56,170 nt of DNA from an uncultured Gammaproteobacteria bacterium (GTDB lineage: Bacteria > Pseudomonadota > Gammaproteobacteria > GCA-002705445 > GCA-002716945). Below the pieces are notes generated by a model. That model was not told the DNA's origin. It did not search any database and saw only the letters and a list, made by a program, of their open reading frames with translations. This document shows, piece after piece, positions 27,299 to 36,522 of the stretch. Position 1 is the first letter of the stretch, and each line of letters opens with the position of its first letter. The DNA is taken from NCBI GenBank assembly GCA_902521725.1, contig CABYTF010000002.1:1-56170 (forward strand). The letters are read 5' to 3'. The translations under genes and the position numbers were made by a program.

Positions 27299-28963
27299 AT
27301 GAGAAAGTATTCATCGAAATTAGTGGATGGAAGAGATCGAGCACCAAGTCGATCCATGTTAAGAGCAGTTGGATTCAAAGATAAGGACTTTACAAAGCCT
27401 CAAATAGGAATTGCCTCGACATGGAGCATGGTGACTCCATGTAATATGCATATTAATGATCTCGCAAAAGTTGCAACCAAAACTGTTGATTCAAATGGTG
27501 GTAAAGCAGTAAACTTTAATACTATTACCATATCTGATGGCATTTCAATGGGTTCAGATGGTATGAGATACTCGTTAGTCTCTAGAGAAATTATTGCAGA
27601 CTCAATTGAGGCAGTCGTAGCAGGAGAAGGTCTAGATGGGTTTATAAGTTTTGGTGGATGTGATAAGAATATGCCGGCATGTGTCATGGCCATGTTAAGA
27701 CTAAATAGACCGTCGGTTTTTGTATATGGAGGAACGATTCTTCCAGGTATTTACAAAAATAAAAACATAGACATCGTGTCTGTTTTCGAAGCTGTGGGAA
27801 AAAATGCTAATGGACTTATCGATGATAATGAGCTTTACAATATTGAAAAAAAAGCAATCCCAGGCCCTGGGTCTTGTGGCGGGATGTATACTGCAAATAC
27901 AATGGCATGTGCAATAGAAGCTATGGGTTTGTCGCTAACGAATAGTTCTGCACAAACTGCTATTTCAAAATCAAAACTTAATGATACAAAAGATGCGAGT
28001 AAGGCTTTGATGAGATGTGTAAAAAAAGATATTAAGCCCAGAGATATTGTTACTAAGAAATCCCTTGAGAATGCAATTACTATAGTAATGGCACTGGGAG
28101 GTTCAACTAATGCAGTCTTACACCTATTAGCTATTGCCAATGAAGCGAAAATAAAACTATCCCTTAAAGATTTCGAGAGAATAGGAAAAAAAACACCTGT
28201 CCTCGCAGATTTAAAACCTAGTGGAAAATATTCAATGGCTGAACTAGTTGAAATAGGTGGCGTAGCACCATTGATGAAAGTACTCATAAGTAAAGGTCTT
28301 ATGCATGGTGATTGTTTGACTGTCACTGGAAAAACTATTAAGAATAATTTAAATAAAATTAAACCGTACCCATTAGATCAAAAAATTATCAAGCCAATCA
28401 ATAATCCCATAAAAAAGGACGGACACTTAATTGTTTTGAGAGGAAACATTGCACCTGATGGTGCAATAGCAAAAATTTCAGGCAAAGAGGGCACTTATTT
28501 TAAAGGTAATGCTAAAGTTTTTGATTCTGAAGAAAAATGTCTACAGGCTATTTTGGCCGGTAAGATAACAAAAGGATCAGTCATTGTAATCAAAAATGAG
28601 GGACCCGTGGGAGGACCAGGAATGAGGGAAATGCTCTCACCAACATCTGCAATTATGGGTCAAGGCCTAGGTAATGATGTCGCTTTAATCACAGATGGAA
28701 GATTTTCTGGAGGTAGTCATGGTTTTGTAGTAGGGCATATTTCACCAGAGGCTGCGATAGGAGGACCTTTACAAGTTGTTAAAAATAATGATCCAATCGA
28801 GATATGTGCCATGAAGAGAGAAATTAATATCCTTATCTCAAAGAAAGAGATTAATAAAAGAATGAGAGAATTCCATAAACCAAGTTCAAAAAAGGAAAAT
28901 GGAGCTCTTACGAAATATGCAAGATTAGTAAGTCAAGCTAATACTGGCGCAACAACAAACTAG
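27299..28963 (+). CDS. ilvD: Dihydroxy-acid dehydratase
   Basis: Iron-sulfur enzyme of branched-chain amino-acid synthesis: dihydroxy-isovalerate and dihydroxy-methylvalerate to the keto acids. I start at the ATG at 27299, giving 554 aa. The earlier in-frame ATG (27275) overlaps rnd and adds residues not usual for the family. The cluster cysteines are in [18 protein letters not shown] and [12 protein letters not shown]. The stop TAG shares the palindrome CTAG with the stop of the convergent LON-domain gene. Confidence 0.96.
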   Translation: MRKYSSKLVDGRDRAPSRSMLRAVGFKDKDFTKPQIGIASTWSMVTPCNMHINDLAKVATKTVDSNGGKAVNFNTITISDGISMGSDGMRYSLVSREIIADSIEAVVAGEGLDGFISFGGCDKNMPACVMAMLRLNRPSVFVYGGTILPGIYKNKNIDIVSVFEAVGKNANGLIDDNELYNIEKKAIPGPGSCGGMYTANTMACAIEAMGLSLTNSSAQTAISKSKLNDTKDASKALMRCVKKDIKPRDIVTKKSLENAITIVMALGGSTNAVLHLLAIANEAKIKLSLKDFERIGKKTPVLADLKPSGKYSMAELVEIGGVAPLMKVLISKGLMHGDCLTVTGKTIKNNLNKIKPYPLDQKIIKPINNPIKKDGHLIVLRGNIAPDGAIAKISGKEGTYFKGNAKVFDSEEKCLQAILAGKITKGSVIVIKNEGPVGGPGMREMLSPTSAIMGQGLGNDVALITDGRFSGGSHGFVVGHISPEAAIGGPLQVVKNNDPIEICAMKREINILISKKEINKRMREFHKPSSKKENGALTKYARLVSQANTGATTN

Positions 28964-29568
28964 TTTAAAATATTCAACTCGTCAGGATAAATTCTTTTAA
29001 CTATATGAAGAATCCTTTCAAGCCTATCCAGAGGTTCCTGCATTGAAATTAGATCAGCTTTGTCATTTAATTCAATCGGCAGACACTCAATCAGTCTAAA
29101 TCCTAGCCAGTTTGCATCATTGTACTTAGGTTTGATGTGAAAGATGTAAGCTTTAATTTCCGGATAAATTTTTTTATAAAACTTTGACAAAATTTGATAT
29201 TTCTGAGGAACCAAATAATCAACTCCATACTCTACCTCTTCGGCATCACCTTTTAGTAAATTACATTCGTCAAGATTACAATTACTTAGCTTGACTATTT
29301 GTTTACCTTCAACTGTAATGCCCAGTAAGCCACCATCAAGCTGAGACCAATCAACAATCTCTACATAGCTAGCATAATCATACACAGAGGAGATGTAATC
29401 AGAATCTCTTTTAGTTAAAGCTATTATAAAACCGTCATTGTTTTTCAGACAGTCTCTCGTCATGTCTAAATATCTTCTTTCAAATATGCGCAGCGGGAAT
29501 TGACCACCAGGAAGTATAATGCTCTTAAGAGGAAAAATTGGAATATCTTTATGTGCTTTCATTTTCAA
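28960..29568 (-). CDS. LON substrate-binding-domain protein
   Basis: 202-aa protein made only of the Lon N-terminal (PUA-like) domain: [25 protein letters not shown] at the start, [13 protein letters not shown] in the middle, and a helical end. There is no ATPase or protease domain. The stand-alone family is widespread in bacteria and of uncertain function; a substrate-recognition role is assumed by analogy. It overlaps msrB by 20 bp and ends 4 bp into ilvD. Confidence 0.85.
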   Translation of the reverse strand: MKMKAHKDIPIFPLKSIILPGGQFPLRIFERRYLDMTRDCLKNNDGFIIALTKRDSDYISSVYDYASYVEIVDWSQLDGGLLGITVEGKQIVKLSNCNLDECNLLKGDAEEVEYGVDYLVPQKYQILSKFYKKIYPEIKAYIFHIKPKYNDANWLGFRLIECLPIELNDKADLISMQEPLDRLERILHIVKRIYPDELNILN

Positions 29569-29932
29569 ATTTTAAAGAGAGTGAGTTAATACAATATCTT
29601 AAGTTTGTTGGTCTAGGGCCATCATTGAACACATGTCCCAGATGTGCACCACAGTTAGCACAAGTTACCTCAGTTCTCATCATACCATGTGATGTGTCAT
29701 TAATTAATGAGAGATTATCTTGAGAAATAACATCATAGAAACTTGGCCATCCAGATCCAGAATCATATTTATGTTTTGAGGAGAAAAGTTCCGCATTACA
29801 GCAGACACATCTATAGAGACCTATTTCTTTATTATCTAGATATTTACCAGAGAAAGGGGCTTCTGTGCCTTTATTCTGGGTGATATCAAACTCGTCATTT
29901 GATAACTTATCTTTGAGCTTTTCTCTATCCAT
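29549..29932 (-). CDS. msrB: Peptide-methionine (R)-S-oxide reductase MsrB
   Basis: Repairs oxidised methionine in proteins. I start at the ATG at 29932 (127 aa), where the conserved domain begins; an upstream in-frame ATG (29986) would lie well inside mpl. Zinc ligands are Cys42/Cys45 and Cys91/Cys94. The substrate loop YDSGSGWPSF and the catalytic Cys114 (RYCINS) are intact. It overlaps the mpl stop by 8 bp, so it belongs to the mpl operon. Confidence 0.94.
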   Translation of the reverse strand: MDREKLKDKLSNDEFDITQNKGTEAPFSGKYLDNKEIGLYRCVCCNAELFSSKHKYDSGSGWPSFYDVISQDNLSLINDTSHGMMRTEVTCANCGAHLGHVFNDGPRPTNLRYCINSLSLKFENEST

Positions 29933-31244
29933 TTTTAATGTATCGCAATATATTCTCAGTATTTCTGTTTGAAAGCACGAGAACAATGTCGAATTTAATT
30001 TCCTTGTCGAGATATTCTCTTATTTGAGCTTCAGTTTCAATAACATTTATTTTAATGTTATTTCCAATTAATCTCTTTAATGGCTTGAATCTGGTTAAAA
30101 CTAGCACTCTATCTGATTTTTTCAGGGATGGTACAAGTTGATCATTATGCACCCCAAGTCTCATAGAATTTGAGCCAGGTACGAATATAGTTAAAACTCT
30201 TTTCCCTGTGAATGTATCCTTAATTGAGTTAATGGAAGATTTAATGGCAGTTGGATGATGAGCAAAATCATCAAAAACTTTAATGCCATTAATCTCACAA
30301 ACTAGATCTGTTCTTTTGCTGACGCCTTTAAAACTTGATAGAGCCTTAATTTGAGTATTTAGTGGAACCTTGAGTTGCCTGCATGCTGCAATTGCAGTTA
30401 TAGCGTTTATGTAGTTATGCTTTCCTATAATATTCACTGGCAATAAAAAGTTTTTATCATTGAATTTAAGCATATATTGTTTTTTCTTTATCAAATTAAA
30501 ATCACCTGACGCTTTCACGGAATCAACTGTCTTTAACTTTGACCAATATCCTTTTTGAAGTAATTTTTTAATATTATGATCATTTTTATTAATAATCATT
30601 GTACCGTTAGGTGGTATAAGTCTAATCATGTGACTAAAAGATTTTATTATTTCATCTATATTCTCAAAAATATCAGCATGATCATATTCAATATTATTTA
30701 TAACAGCTATAAAAGGGTTGTAATGTATAAATTTGGATCTCTTATCAAAAAATGCAGTATCATATTCATCCGCTTCAATAACAAAATATTTTGAACTTGT
30801 AAGCGCAACTGATTTGAAATTACCCTTTGGTGATCCGCCAATTAAATAACTCGGATTCATTTTATTTTTTTTCATAATATGAACAATCATAGCAGTGGTT
30901 GTAGTTTTCCCATGTGTTCCACTTACTGCTATAACTTTTTTATATTTTAGGATGTTGTCATATAACCATTGTGGTCCTGAGACATAGTTCATGTTATTTT
31001 TTAAAATATACTCTACTACTGGACTACCTCGTGACATCACGTTACCTATTATGATTAAATCTTTATCTTTTATATCTTTGATCTTATATCCTTTAATCAC
31101 AGGTATATTTTCTTTTTCTAAAATAGACTTAATTGGATCGTAACAAGAAGTATCAGAGCCTGTTATTTCATGTCCCTTTTTTCTAGCAAGGATAGCTATA
31201 CCGGACATAAAGGTTCCAGAAATACCTAGAATATGAATTTTCAT
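29925..31244 (-). CDS. mpl: Murein tripeptide ligase Mpl
   Basis: Joins recycled L-Ala-gamma-D-Glu-mDAP to UDP-MurNAc, so it works downstream of AmpD in peptidoglycan recycling. 439 aa, Mur ligase fold: N-terminal Rossmann part (KIHILGISGTFMSGIA), ATP loop SGTHGKTTTT near residue 110, EADEYDTAFFDKR near 178 and DDFAHHPTA near 325. The GSDTSCYDP and EADEYDTAF stretches mark Mpl as against MurC. It overlaps the next upstream gene by 4 bp. Confidence 0.93.
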   Translation of the reverse strand: MKIHILGISGTFMSGIAILARKKGHEITGSDTSCYDPIKSILEKENIPVIKGYKIKDIKDKDLIIIGNVMSRGSPVVEYILKNNMNYVSGPQWLYDNILKYKKVIAVSGTHGKTTTTAMIVHIMKKNKMNPSYLIGGSPKGNFKSVALTSSKYFVIEADEYDTAFFDKRSKFIHYNPFIAVINNIEYDHADIFENIDEIIKSFSHMIRLIPPNGTMIINKNDHNIKKLLQKGYWSKLKTVDSVKASGDFNLIKKKQYMLKFNDKNFLLPVNIIGKHNYINAITAIAACRQLKVPLNTQIKALSSFKGVSKRTDLVCEINGIKVFDDFAHHPTAIKSSINSIKDTFTGKRVLTIFVPGSNSMRLGVHNDQLVPSLKKSDRVLVLTRFKPLKRLIGNNIKINVIETEAQIREYLDKEIKFDIVLVLSNRNTENILRYIKNG

Positions 31245-31768
31245 ACAAGGAGAGAGAGAACGATTATCAACATAAAGCCGATTATCATGCTATAAAGGAA
31301 GGAAATTGATAAACCCATAAAAGTTGTACAATCGAGAGTTTGTTTAAAAATATATCCGTATATTAGCCACGAGTATAGTGTTGCGATAAGAATAACAATG
31401 ATTATTGAATCCGACGTACCACTCAAAAAAAATATTAAACTTGTTATTAAACCTATAAATGCATGAATACCAAGTATGGAGGTAGCAGACTGAACATACC
31501 GTATTCTATATCCAGTGGTTGATGACATGTTTTCTTTTACACTTAAAACCGTTTGAATGAAGAAAAGGCTGGCGCCCACATATATGAGCGATGTGATGAA
31601 GGAAATGCCCATATTATAGTTGACGTCATTTGGTATAAAGCTTATTAGTAGGTTAGCTACGATAAATACATTTAAGAGAGTCTTGCTGGATGGTAGATCC
31701 TGCGGACCTTTCTTAAATAGCATAATATCTGTGAAAGTTCTGATAATTCCATTCATAAAGTGGTACAA
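31241..31768 (-). CDS. Membrane protein of unknown function upstream of mpl
   Basis: 175 aa with four to five hydrophobic helices (about 33-48, 52-72, 95-115, 120-145 and 150-175) and a short polar N-terminus. I do not recognise a defined family; it looks like the Yip1-like small membrane proteins. The start could also be the ATG four codons further in (31756). It overlaps mpl by 4 bp, which ties it to the mpl-msrB-LON operon. Divergent from the methyltransferase gene with a 35-bp gap. Confidence 0.75.
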   Translation of the reverse strand: MYHFMNGIIRTFTDIMLFKKGPQDLPSSKTLLNVFIVANLLISFIPNDVNYNMGISFITSLIYVGASLFFIQTVLSVKENMSSTTGYRIRYVQSATSILGIHAFIGLITSLIFFLSGTSDSIIIVILIATLYSWLIYGYIFKQTLDCTTFMGLSISFLYSMIIGFMLIIVLSLLV

Positions 31769-31803
31769 TTATGCCTATTAATTCTATAGTTTAGGATAGC
31801 ATA

Positions 31804-32433
31804 TTGGATGATAAGTCTATAATAAAATCATATAAACGAGTCTCAGGATTTTATGATTACACATTTGGTCAAATCTTTAGACCAGGTCAAAAAAAGCTCG
31901 TTAGCATGATGGGGTGCACTCCAACCGACAAGGTTCTTGAAATAGGAATAGGAACAGGCACCTCCTACAAATATTATCCGATGGAAACAGAAGTAACCGG
32001 AATTGATATATCTCCTGATATGCTTGAAAAGGCAAAAAAAAACATAAGAAAACATAATCTTCAAAATAAGAATGTAATTATGATGAATGGCGAGCATCTT
32101 ACATTTGAGGATAATTCTTTTGATAAAGTTGTTGGAATGTATGTGGTTTCGGTAACACAGAATCCAAACCTATTAATCAAAGAAATGAAAAGAGTCTGTA
32201 AACCAAATGGTGACATTTATTTGGTAAATCATTTTAGTTTTGAGACTGATAGTAAATTTATGAAAGTTTTAGAAAAAGGACTCATGCCTGTAAGTAAATA
32301 TCTTGGCTGGAGACCATACTTTCCATTTTCGGAATTTAATGCCTACGCAAAACTGAATGTTCAGTCAATATCTAAGGTTAATATCTTCGATTATTGGGGT
32401 ATTATTCATGCAATTAATACACCAGCTGGTTAG
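31804..32433 (+). CDS. SAM-dependent methyltransferase, PmtA-like (phospholipid N-methyltransferase candidate)
   Basis: 209-aa class I methyltransferase. The SAM-binding motif is VLEIGIGTGTSYKYYP near residue 43, with GIDISPDMLEKA after it. The N-terminal YDYTFGQIFRPGQ stretch resembles the Rhodobacter-type phosphatidylethanolamine N-methyltransferase PmtA. Phosphatidylcholine or methylated PE synthesis is therefore possible, but a quinone or other methyltransferase cannot be excluded. The start is a TTG preceded by agga; an ATG 4 bases later is out of frame. Its stop overlaps the convergent grxD stop by 4 bp. Confidence 0.72.
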   Translation: MDDKSIIKSYKRVSGFYDYTFGQIFRPGQKKLVSMMGCTPTDKVLEIGIGTGTSYKYYPMETEVTGIDISPDMLEKAKKNIRKHNLQNKNVIMMNGEHLTFEDNSFDKVVGMYVVSVTQNPNLLIKEMKRVCKPNGDIYLVNHFSFETDSKFMKVLEKGLMPVSKYLGWRPYFPFSEFNAYAKLNVQSISKVNIFDYWGIIHAINTPAG

Positions 32434-32744
32434 CTAACTGCATCATCAATCATTTTTTGAAGTTCACCAGATTGATGGAGATCTAGGGTAATATCGCATC
32501 CCCCTATAAGTTCTCCTTTAATGTATAACTGAGGAAATGTTGGCCAGTCAGCAAAGTTTGGAAGTTCTTGCATTATCTCTGAATCTAAAATTACATTGAC
32601 GTAAGCAAATTCTTTGCCACAACTTTTTAAAGCCTCAACTGTTCTTGCGGAAAATCCACACATCGGCATCTGTGGTGTACCTTTCATATAAAGTATCACA
32701 GGGCTCTCCTCTACTTGTTTTTTTATTCTATCTAGTGCTGACAT
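32430..32744 (-). CDS. grxD: Monothiol glutaredoxin GrxD
   Basis: 104-aa CGFS-type glutaredoxin (CGFS at 29-32) that carries [2Fe-2S] clusters with glutathione. The TFPQLYIKGELIGGCDI segment supplies the glutathione and partner contacts. Length and motifs are standard. It has a good caggag ribosome-binding site and a -10-like tataat about 25 bases upstream on the minus strand, so it can be transcribed separately from asnB, which lies 41 bp upstream. Confidence 0.96.
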   Translation of the reverse strand: MSALDRIKKQVEESPVILYMKGTPQMPMCGFSARTVEALKSCGKEFAYVNVILDSEIMQELPNFADWPTFPQLYIKGELIGGCDITLDLHQSGELQKMIDDAVS

Positions 32745-32785
32745 AGTCTCTCCTGATTAATGTAAAAATTATATAACTTGTGTGA

Positions 32786-34552
32786 CTACTGATCAATGTT
32801 TAGTTGTAACCATCTTTCTAGTAAGGTAAAGTGCCACAACTCATTTCCATTAAGATTTGTAAAGTAATCATTAGGTTTTTCAAGTATTTTATTAATGTAT
32901 GTCGTATTGTATAAATTTCTCTCTAAAGCAGATTCTGATAACAGTGTTTTTCTGCAATACTCAAAGAATTTATCTTTAATTATTTTAAGTGGTGGGACAG
33001 GAAAGTAGAACTTCTCCCTGTTAATTATTTTATTGTTCAAATATTTTTTAGAGACTTCTTTTAATAAACATTTTTCACCATTTTCTATTTTCTTTTCACT
33101 TTTAACAGAGAGCATAAAACTAATGAGATCAATATCTAAAAACGGAACTCTAGCCTCTAGAGAATGAGACATAGTCATGTTATCTACTCTTTTTACTGGA
33201 TCATCAATAATAAACATGGAGAGCTCTAGGCGGAAAATCTTATCCAATATACTTAAACTAGGATCCATTTGTTCTAGTCTAGATCCTATTTCGTTTGAGG
33301 CGAAATTTTCACTGACAAAGTCACTATGTACAATTGTTTTAAAATTGTCGTATGATCTATCGAAATAGTATTTTGATAGCGTATCTATGCTATTAAGGTC
33401 TGTTTCATTCATAATTCTCTCATACCAGAAATAACCACCAAAGACTTCATCAGCGCCTTGACCACTCAGTACTACCTTGGCTGATTTAGAGACGTTTTTA
33501 GCTAATAAATAAAATGCTGAAGAGTCCTGACTAAACATGGGTTCACTCATACTCATGATGACATCGTCTAAACTATTCAATAAATCAAAGCTAGTCACAC
33601 TATACTTTTCATGTAATGTTTTTAAATCATTAGCGACCATATCAGAGTAATGAAATTCATTTCCCTCTTCACTATTTATTGTTTCAAAACCTATGGAGTA
33701 AGTATTCAAATTATTTTTATATTCTTTAGATATCGCGGTGATTAGGCTTGAGTCTAAACCACCTGATAACAAGACACCCACAGGAACGTCAGCAACACTA
33801 ATTCTTTTTTCAATTGCTGTAGTTAACAGTGAAGATATATTTTCGTATATTTCTTGAGTATTGTATTTTGACAGCTGAATTTCGTCGATATTAAAATATC
33901 TAGTCCTGTCTATTCTTCCTGATTTATGAACTGTAATTGTATGACCAGGTTCTAATTTTTGAATATTATCAATTATAGTATGCGGTGCTGGCACAACTGA
34001 ATGCAACGTAAATTGGTAATTGAGTGCAATTGGATTAATTTTCTTTTTAACCATATTTTTGATAATTCCTTTCATATGTGATGAGAAATACAATTGTCCA
34101 GATTCATGGAGAAAGTATAAGGGCTTAATACCAATACGATCTCTTGCTAGAAAAAGTTTTTTATTCTCTGTGTCATAAATAGAAAATGCAAATACTCCGT
34201 CTAGGTAATTTACACAACTAGAACCATATTCAATATAAGATCGAATAATTACCTCAGTATCACCTGATGATGAGAATGAATGCCCTTTTTTAAGAAGAGC
34301 ACTTCTTAACTCACGATAGTTGAATATTACTCCGTTAAAGACAATTACATATTTTCCAACTTGCATTGGCTGATTAGACTTATTACTAGTATCGATTATT
34401 GCAAGTCTGTGATGACCAAGAAAAACATCATCATCCATATATCTTCCTTGAGAATCAATTCCTCTTGTGGAGATAGAATCCATTAAATTATTGAGCTTTT
34501 CATTATCAAAACTCTTCGAGATAAATTTAAATTCTCCACAAATTCCACACAC
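32786..34552 (-). CDS. asnB: Asparagine synthase (glutamine-hydrolysing)
   Basis: Makes asparagine, or amidates another carboxylate, from glutamine and ATP. 588 aa. The N-terminal glutaminase starts MCGICGEF (Cys2 nucleophile after Met removal), with HHRLAIID and FNGVIFNYRELR. The synthetase half has the PP-loop LLSGGLDSS near residue 262 and GADEVFGGY. Several asnB homologues build surface sugars or peptides; the neighbours here (grxD, a PuuD-like protein) do not point that way. Confidence 0.9.
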   Translation of the reverse strand: MCGICGEFKFISKSFDNEKLNNLMDSISTRGIDSQGRYMDDDVFLGHHRLAIIDTSNKSNQPMQVGKYVIVFNGVIFNYRELRSALLKKGHSFSSSGDTEVIIRSYIEYGSSCVNYLDGVFAFSIYDTENKKLFLARDRIGIKPLYFLHESGQLYFSSHMKGIIKNMVKKKINPIALNYQFTLHSVVPAPHTIIDNIQKLEPGHTITVHKSGRIDRTRYFNIDEIQLSKYNTQEIYENISSLLTTAIEKRISVADVPVGVLLSGGLDSSLITAISKEYKNNLNTYSIGFETINSEEGNEFHYSDMVANDLKTLHEKYSVTSFDLLNSLDDVIMSMSEPMFSQDSSAFYLLAKNVSKSAKVVLSGQGADEVFGGYFWYERIMNETDLNSIDTLSKYYFDRSYDNFKTIVHSDFVSENFASNEIGSRLEQMDPSLSILDKIFRLELSMFIIDDPVKRVDNMTMSHSLEARVPFLDIDLISFMLSVKSEKKIENGEKCLLKEVSKKYLNNKIINREKFYFPVPPLKIIKDKFFEYCRKTLLSESALERNLYNTTYINKILEKPNDYFTNLNGNELWHFTLLERWLQLNIDQ

Positions 34553-34634
34553 TATTTTATTTATATCCCCTATAGATTAAATACCAATCTTCATTTATCA
34601 TTAAACATAATTTCAACCAACAAATGAGGTATAC

Positions 34635-35252
34635 ATGAATCCTTTATTATCAATAAAAGGTACTATAATTTCTGGTTTTGTACTAGCAATTGTATTCATA
34701 ATGATTTTAGCCGATGGCAGCATTCCTATTGAAGCCGAGGGGTACATAAGGTGGCTACATTACCTATCAGGTGTAACATGGATTGGACTGCTATACTATT
34801 TTAATTTTGTCCAAGTGCCTGCAATGGCAAAAGCAACTGCTGACAAGGAACCAGGTCCAGCTGCAATAGGGAAGTACGTTGCCCCCTTAGCTTTATTATG
34901 GTTTAGGTGGGGAGCAGTAGTCACATGGTTAACAGGTGCGGCATATTTAGGTCATCATGGCCAGTTTATAGATGCATTTACTTTTGCTGGAGGTTATAGC
35001 TCTGTTATAGGAGCCGGAGCATGGTTAGGAACAATTATGCTGTTTAATGTTTGGGTACTCATTTGGCCTAATCAACAGAAGGTATTAGGCATGGTCGAGG
35101 CATCAGCAGATGAGATAGCGAAAGCTAAGAAAACTGCACTGCTTGCATCGAGAACTAACACTGTTCTAAGTATCCCAATGCTTCTTTTTATGGGCGGAGC
35201 TCACCATCCAGGACTAGTCTCACTAGCGTCTATAACTACTTATATTGTATAA
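34635..35252 (+). CDS. PuuD-like membrane protein (Urate_ox_N family) without cytochrome c domain
   Basis: 205-aa protein with five to six membrane helices. It carries the family pattern YIRWLHYLSGVTWIGLLYYFNF (residues about 37-58), GHHGQF (near 107) and LFMGGAHHPG (near 190), with conserved histidines. Full PuuD urate hydroxylases have an extra C-terminal cytochrome c domain, which is absent here, and no other purine-catabolism gene is nearby. It may be a distinct membrane redox protein of the same fold. A gagg ribosome-binding site precedes the ATG. Confidence 0.78.
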   Translation: MNPLLSIKGTIISGFVLAIVFIMILADGSIPIEAEGYIRWLHYLSGVTWIGLLYYFNFVQVPAMAKATADKEPGPAAIGKYVAPLALLWFRWGAVVTWLTGAAYLGHHGQFIDAFTFAGGYSSVIGAGAWLGTIMLFNVWVLIWPNQQKVLGMVEASADEIAKAKKTALLASRTNTVLSIPMLLFMGGAHHPGLVSLASITTYIV

Positions 35253-35260
35253 ATATAAAA

Positions 35261-35289
35261 ACCTAGCCTGAAATCATTTCAGGCTAGGT
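35261..35289 (-). terminator. Strong terminator between the PuuD-like gene and the second porin
   Basis: acctagcctgaaa / tttcaggctaggt make a perfect 13-bp stem with a 3-base loop. On the minus strand it is followed by a T-run (tttttat), so it ends the porin transcript. On the plus strand it sits 9 bases after the PuuD-like stop with only a weak T-tract, so it may also act there. Confidence 0.88.
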
Positions 35290-35308
35290 CTTTACAATGT
35301 TTCTAAAA

Positions 35309-36370
35309 TTAGAATTTATGCGTAAGACCGATGCCGGAAGTACTAAAGTCTGAGCCATCTTGGTCGAAGTCTTGCTTAGTGTAGCCAAGTGTAATATCTG
35401 AATTCTTACTGAGATTAATCTTAGCCGAGATGCTGCGTGTTTGATAATCTTGATTAGCTGCACCATCAGAGTCTCCTTCAGCACTTACAAGCTGAATATC
35501 TGCTGTACCCAAAGAGTAATGAATGCCATAAGTATTAATCTTTCCATCGGTTCCACTGGAGCCAATAAAAGTATTTACCACGCTAAGATCCTCTAAAGAT
35601 AAGAATACACCCATGTTCGGCATAACTTGATAAGAGGCAAAAAATTTATCATTATTCTCGCCTTCTGCTCCAGATACTTCATCATCATGATATCTTGCGT
35701 ACCCAAAAGTTAAACCATTTATTAACATGTCTTTAACTGTCACACCAATTGAATAATCCCCACGGTCTGTATTGGTAACATCATTTGCTGTGTTGTCTGT
35801 TGCAGCATACATATAACCAATTTCAAGTGGACCCATCATGGCATGATATGCTATTGCACCTTCAAAGTTACCCGCGATACCACCTTGACCTTGACTAAGG
35901 CCGCCATGAGAATTCAGGGCTATAGCTGTATCCATATTGTCATCAAACATCCCCATAGTTTTGTAAGGAGCTTCATAAGTTCCTGCACCAATGTAACCAA
36001 TTGGTGTCATAAAACCTAAATTACCGACATGAAGGTCAAATGTTTGACATCCATTTGCTGATGCAGTTCCACAGTTGGCACCTGTACCACTTGTGCCATC
36101 ACCAATATCATATTTATATTCTAGGTTACCAACAATATTACCTGATTTGATCTTAAGACCAAGTCTGCTTTTATTGCCGCCATCATCTAACCTAGCAGTA
36201 TCACCAGTAGTACTATCATATCCAATATAAAGCCTTCCATAAAAATGTACCCCTGAAGATGCCTTAGCTGCTGACATACTGTTTCCTTGCGAATCACTCA
36301 TACCTTGTCCACCAGAAAATGCTGTACTGGAGACAAATAATAACGCAAGCGTGCTCAATAGATTCTTCAT
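35309..36370 (-). CDS. Outer-membrane porin (second porin)
   Basis: 353-aa porin-type beta barrel with a signal peptide (MKNLLSTLALLFVSSTAFSG). The early strand HFYGRLYIGYDS, the KSRLGLKIKSGNIVGNLEYK stretch and the C-terminal Phe (GLTHKF) are typical. Two cysteines (in NCGTASANGCQ) probably form a loop disulfide. It is related to, but clearly distinct from, the porin at 8925-10019, and unlike it has no Pho-site array. It is monocistronic, with its own terminator. The ribosome-binding site lies in a possible hairpin (36376-36412). Confidence 0.9.
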   Translation of the reverse strand: MKNLLSTLALLFVSSTAFSGGQGMSDSQGNSMSAAKASSGVHFYGRLYIGYDSTTGDTARLDDGGNKSRLGLKIKSGNIVGNLEYKYDIGDGTSGTGANCGTASANGCQTFDLHVGNLGFMTPIGYIGAGTYEAPYKTMGMFDDNMDTAIALNSHGGLSQGQGGIAGNFEGAIAYHAMMGPLEIGYMYAATDNTANDVTNTDRGDYSIGVTVKDMLINGLTFGYARYHDDEVSGAEGENNDKFFASYQVMPNMGVFLSLEDLSVVNTFIGSSGTDGKINTYGIHYSLGTADIQLVSAEGDSDGAANQDYQTRSISAKINLSKNSDITLGYTKQDFDQDGSDFSTSGIGLTHKF

Positions 36371-36375
36371 TTTTT

Positions 36376-36412
36376 CCCCTATAATTTAACGTTAACATCA
36401 CCATTTTAGGGG
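36376..36412 (-). promoter_or_regulatory. Possible ribosome-binding-site hairpin in the porin 5' UTR
   Basis: On the minus strand the sequence just before the ATG is taggggaaaaa, and 25 bases upstream there is cccctaaaa. The six bases CCCCTA and TAGGGG are perfectly complementary (36407-36412 with 36376-36381), so the mRNA can fold its Shine-Dalgarno into a stem. This would allow translational control by temperature, an sRNA or a protein. Confidence 0.4.
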
Positions 36413-36522
36413 ATATTGCACCAAAAATACACATAAATATGATCCAAATGCATTCTCTATTAACAGCTAGCTTTATTCACAATTTGATATAGAATTACCC
36501 TTTTCGTGCGAGAATGTAAATT

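Noticed and set aside
27835-28326. 163-codon open frame on the minus strand inside ilvD
   Set aside because: It lies fully within a well-conserved ilvD, has no ribosome-binding site or family features, and its composition is what antisense of this gene gives.
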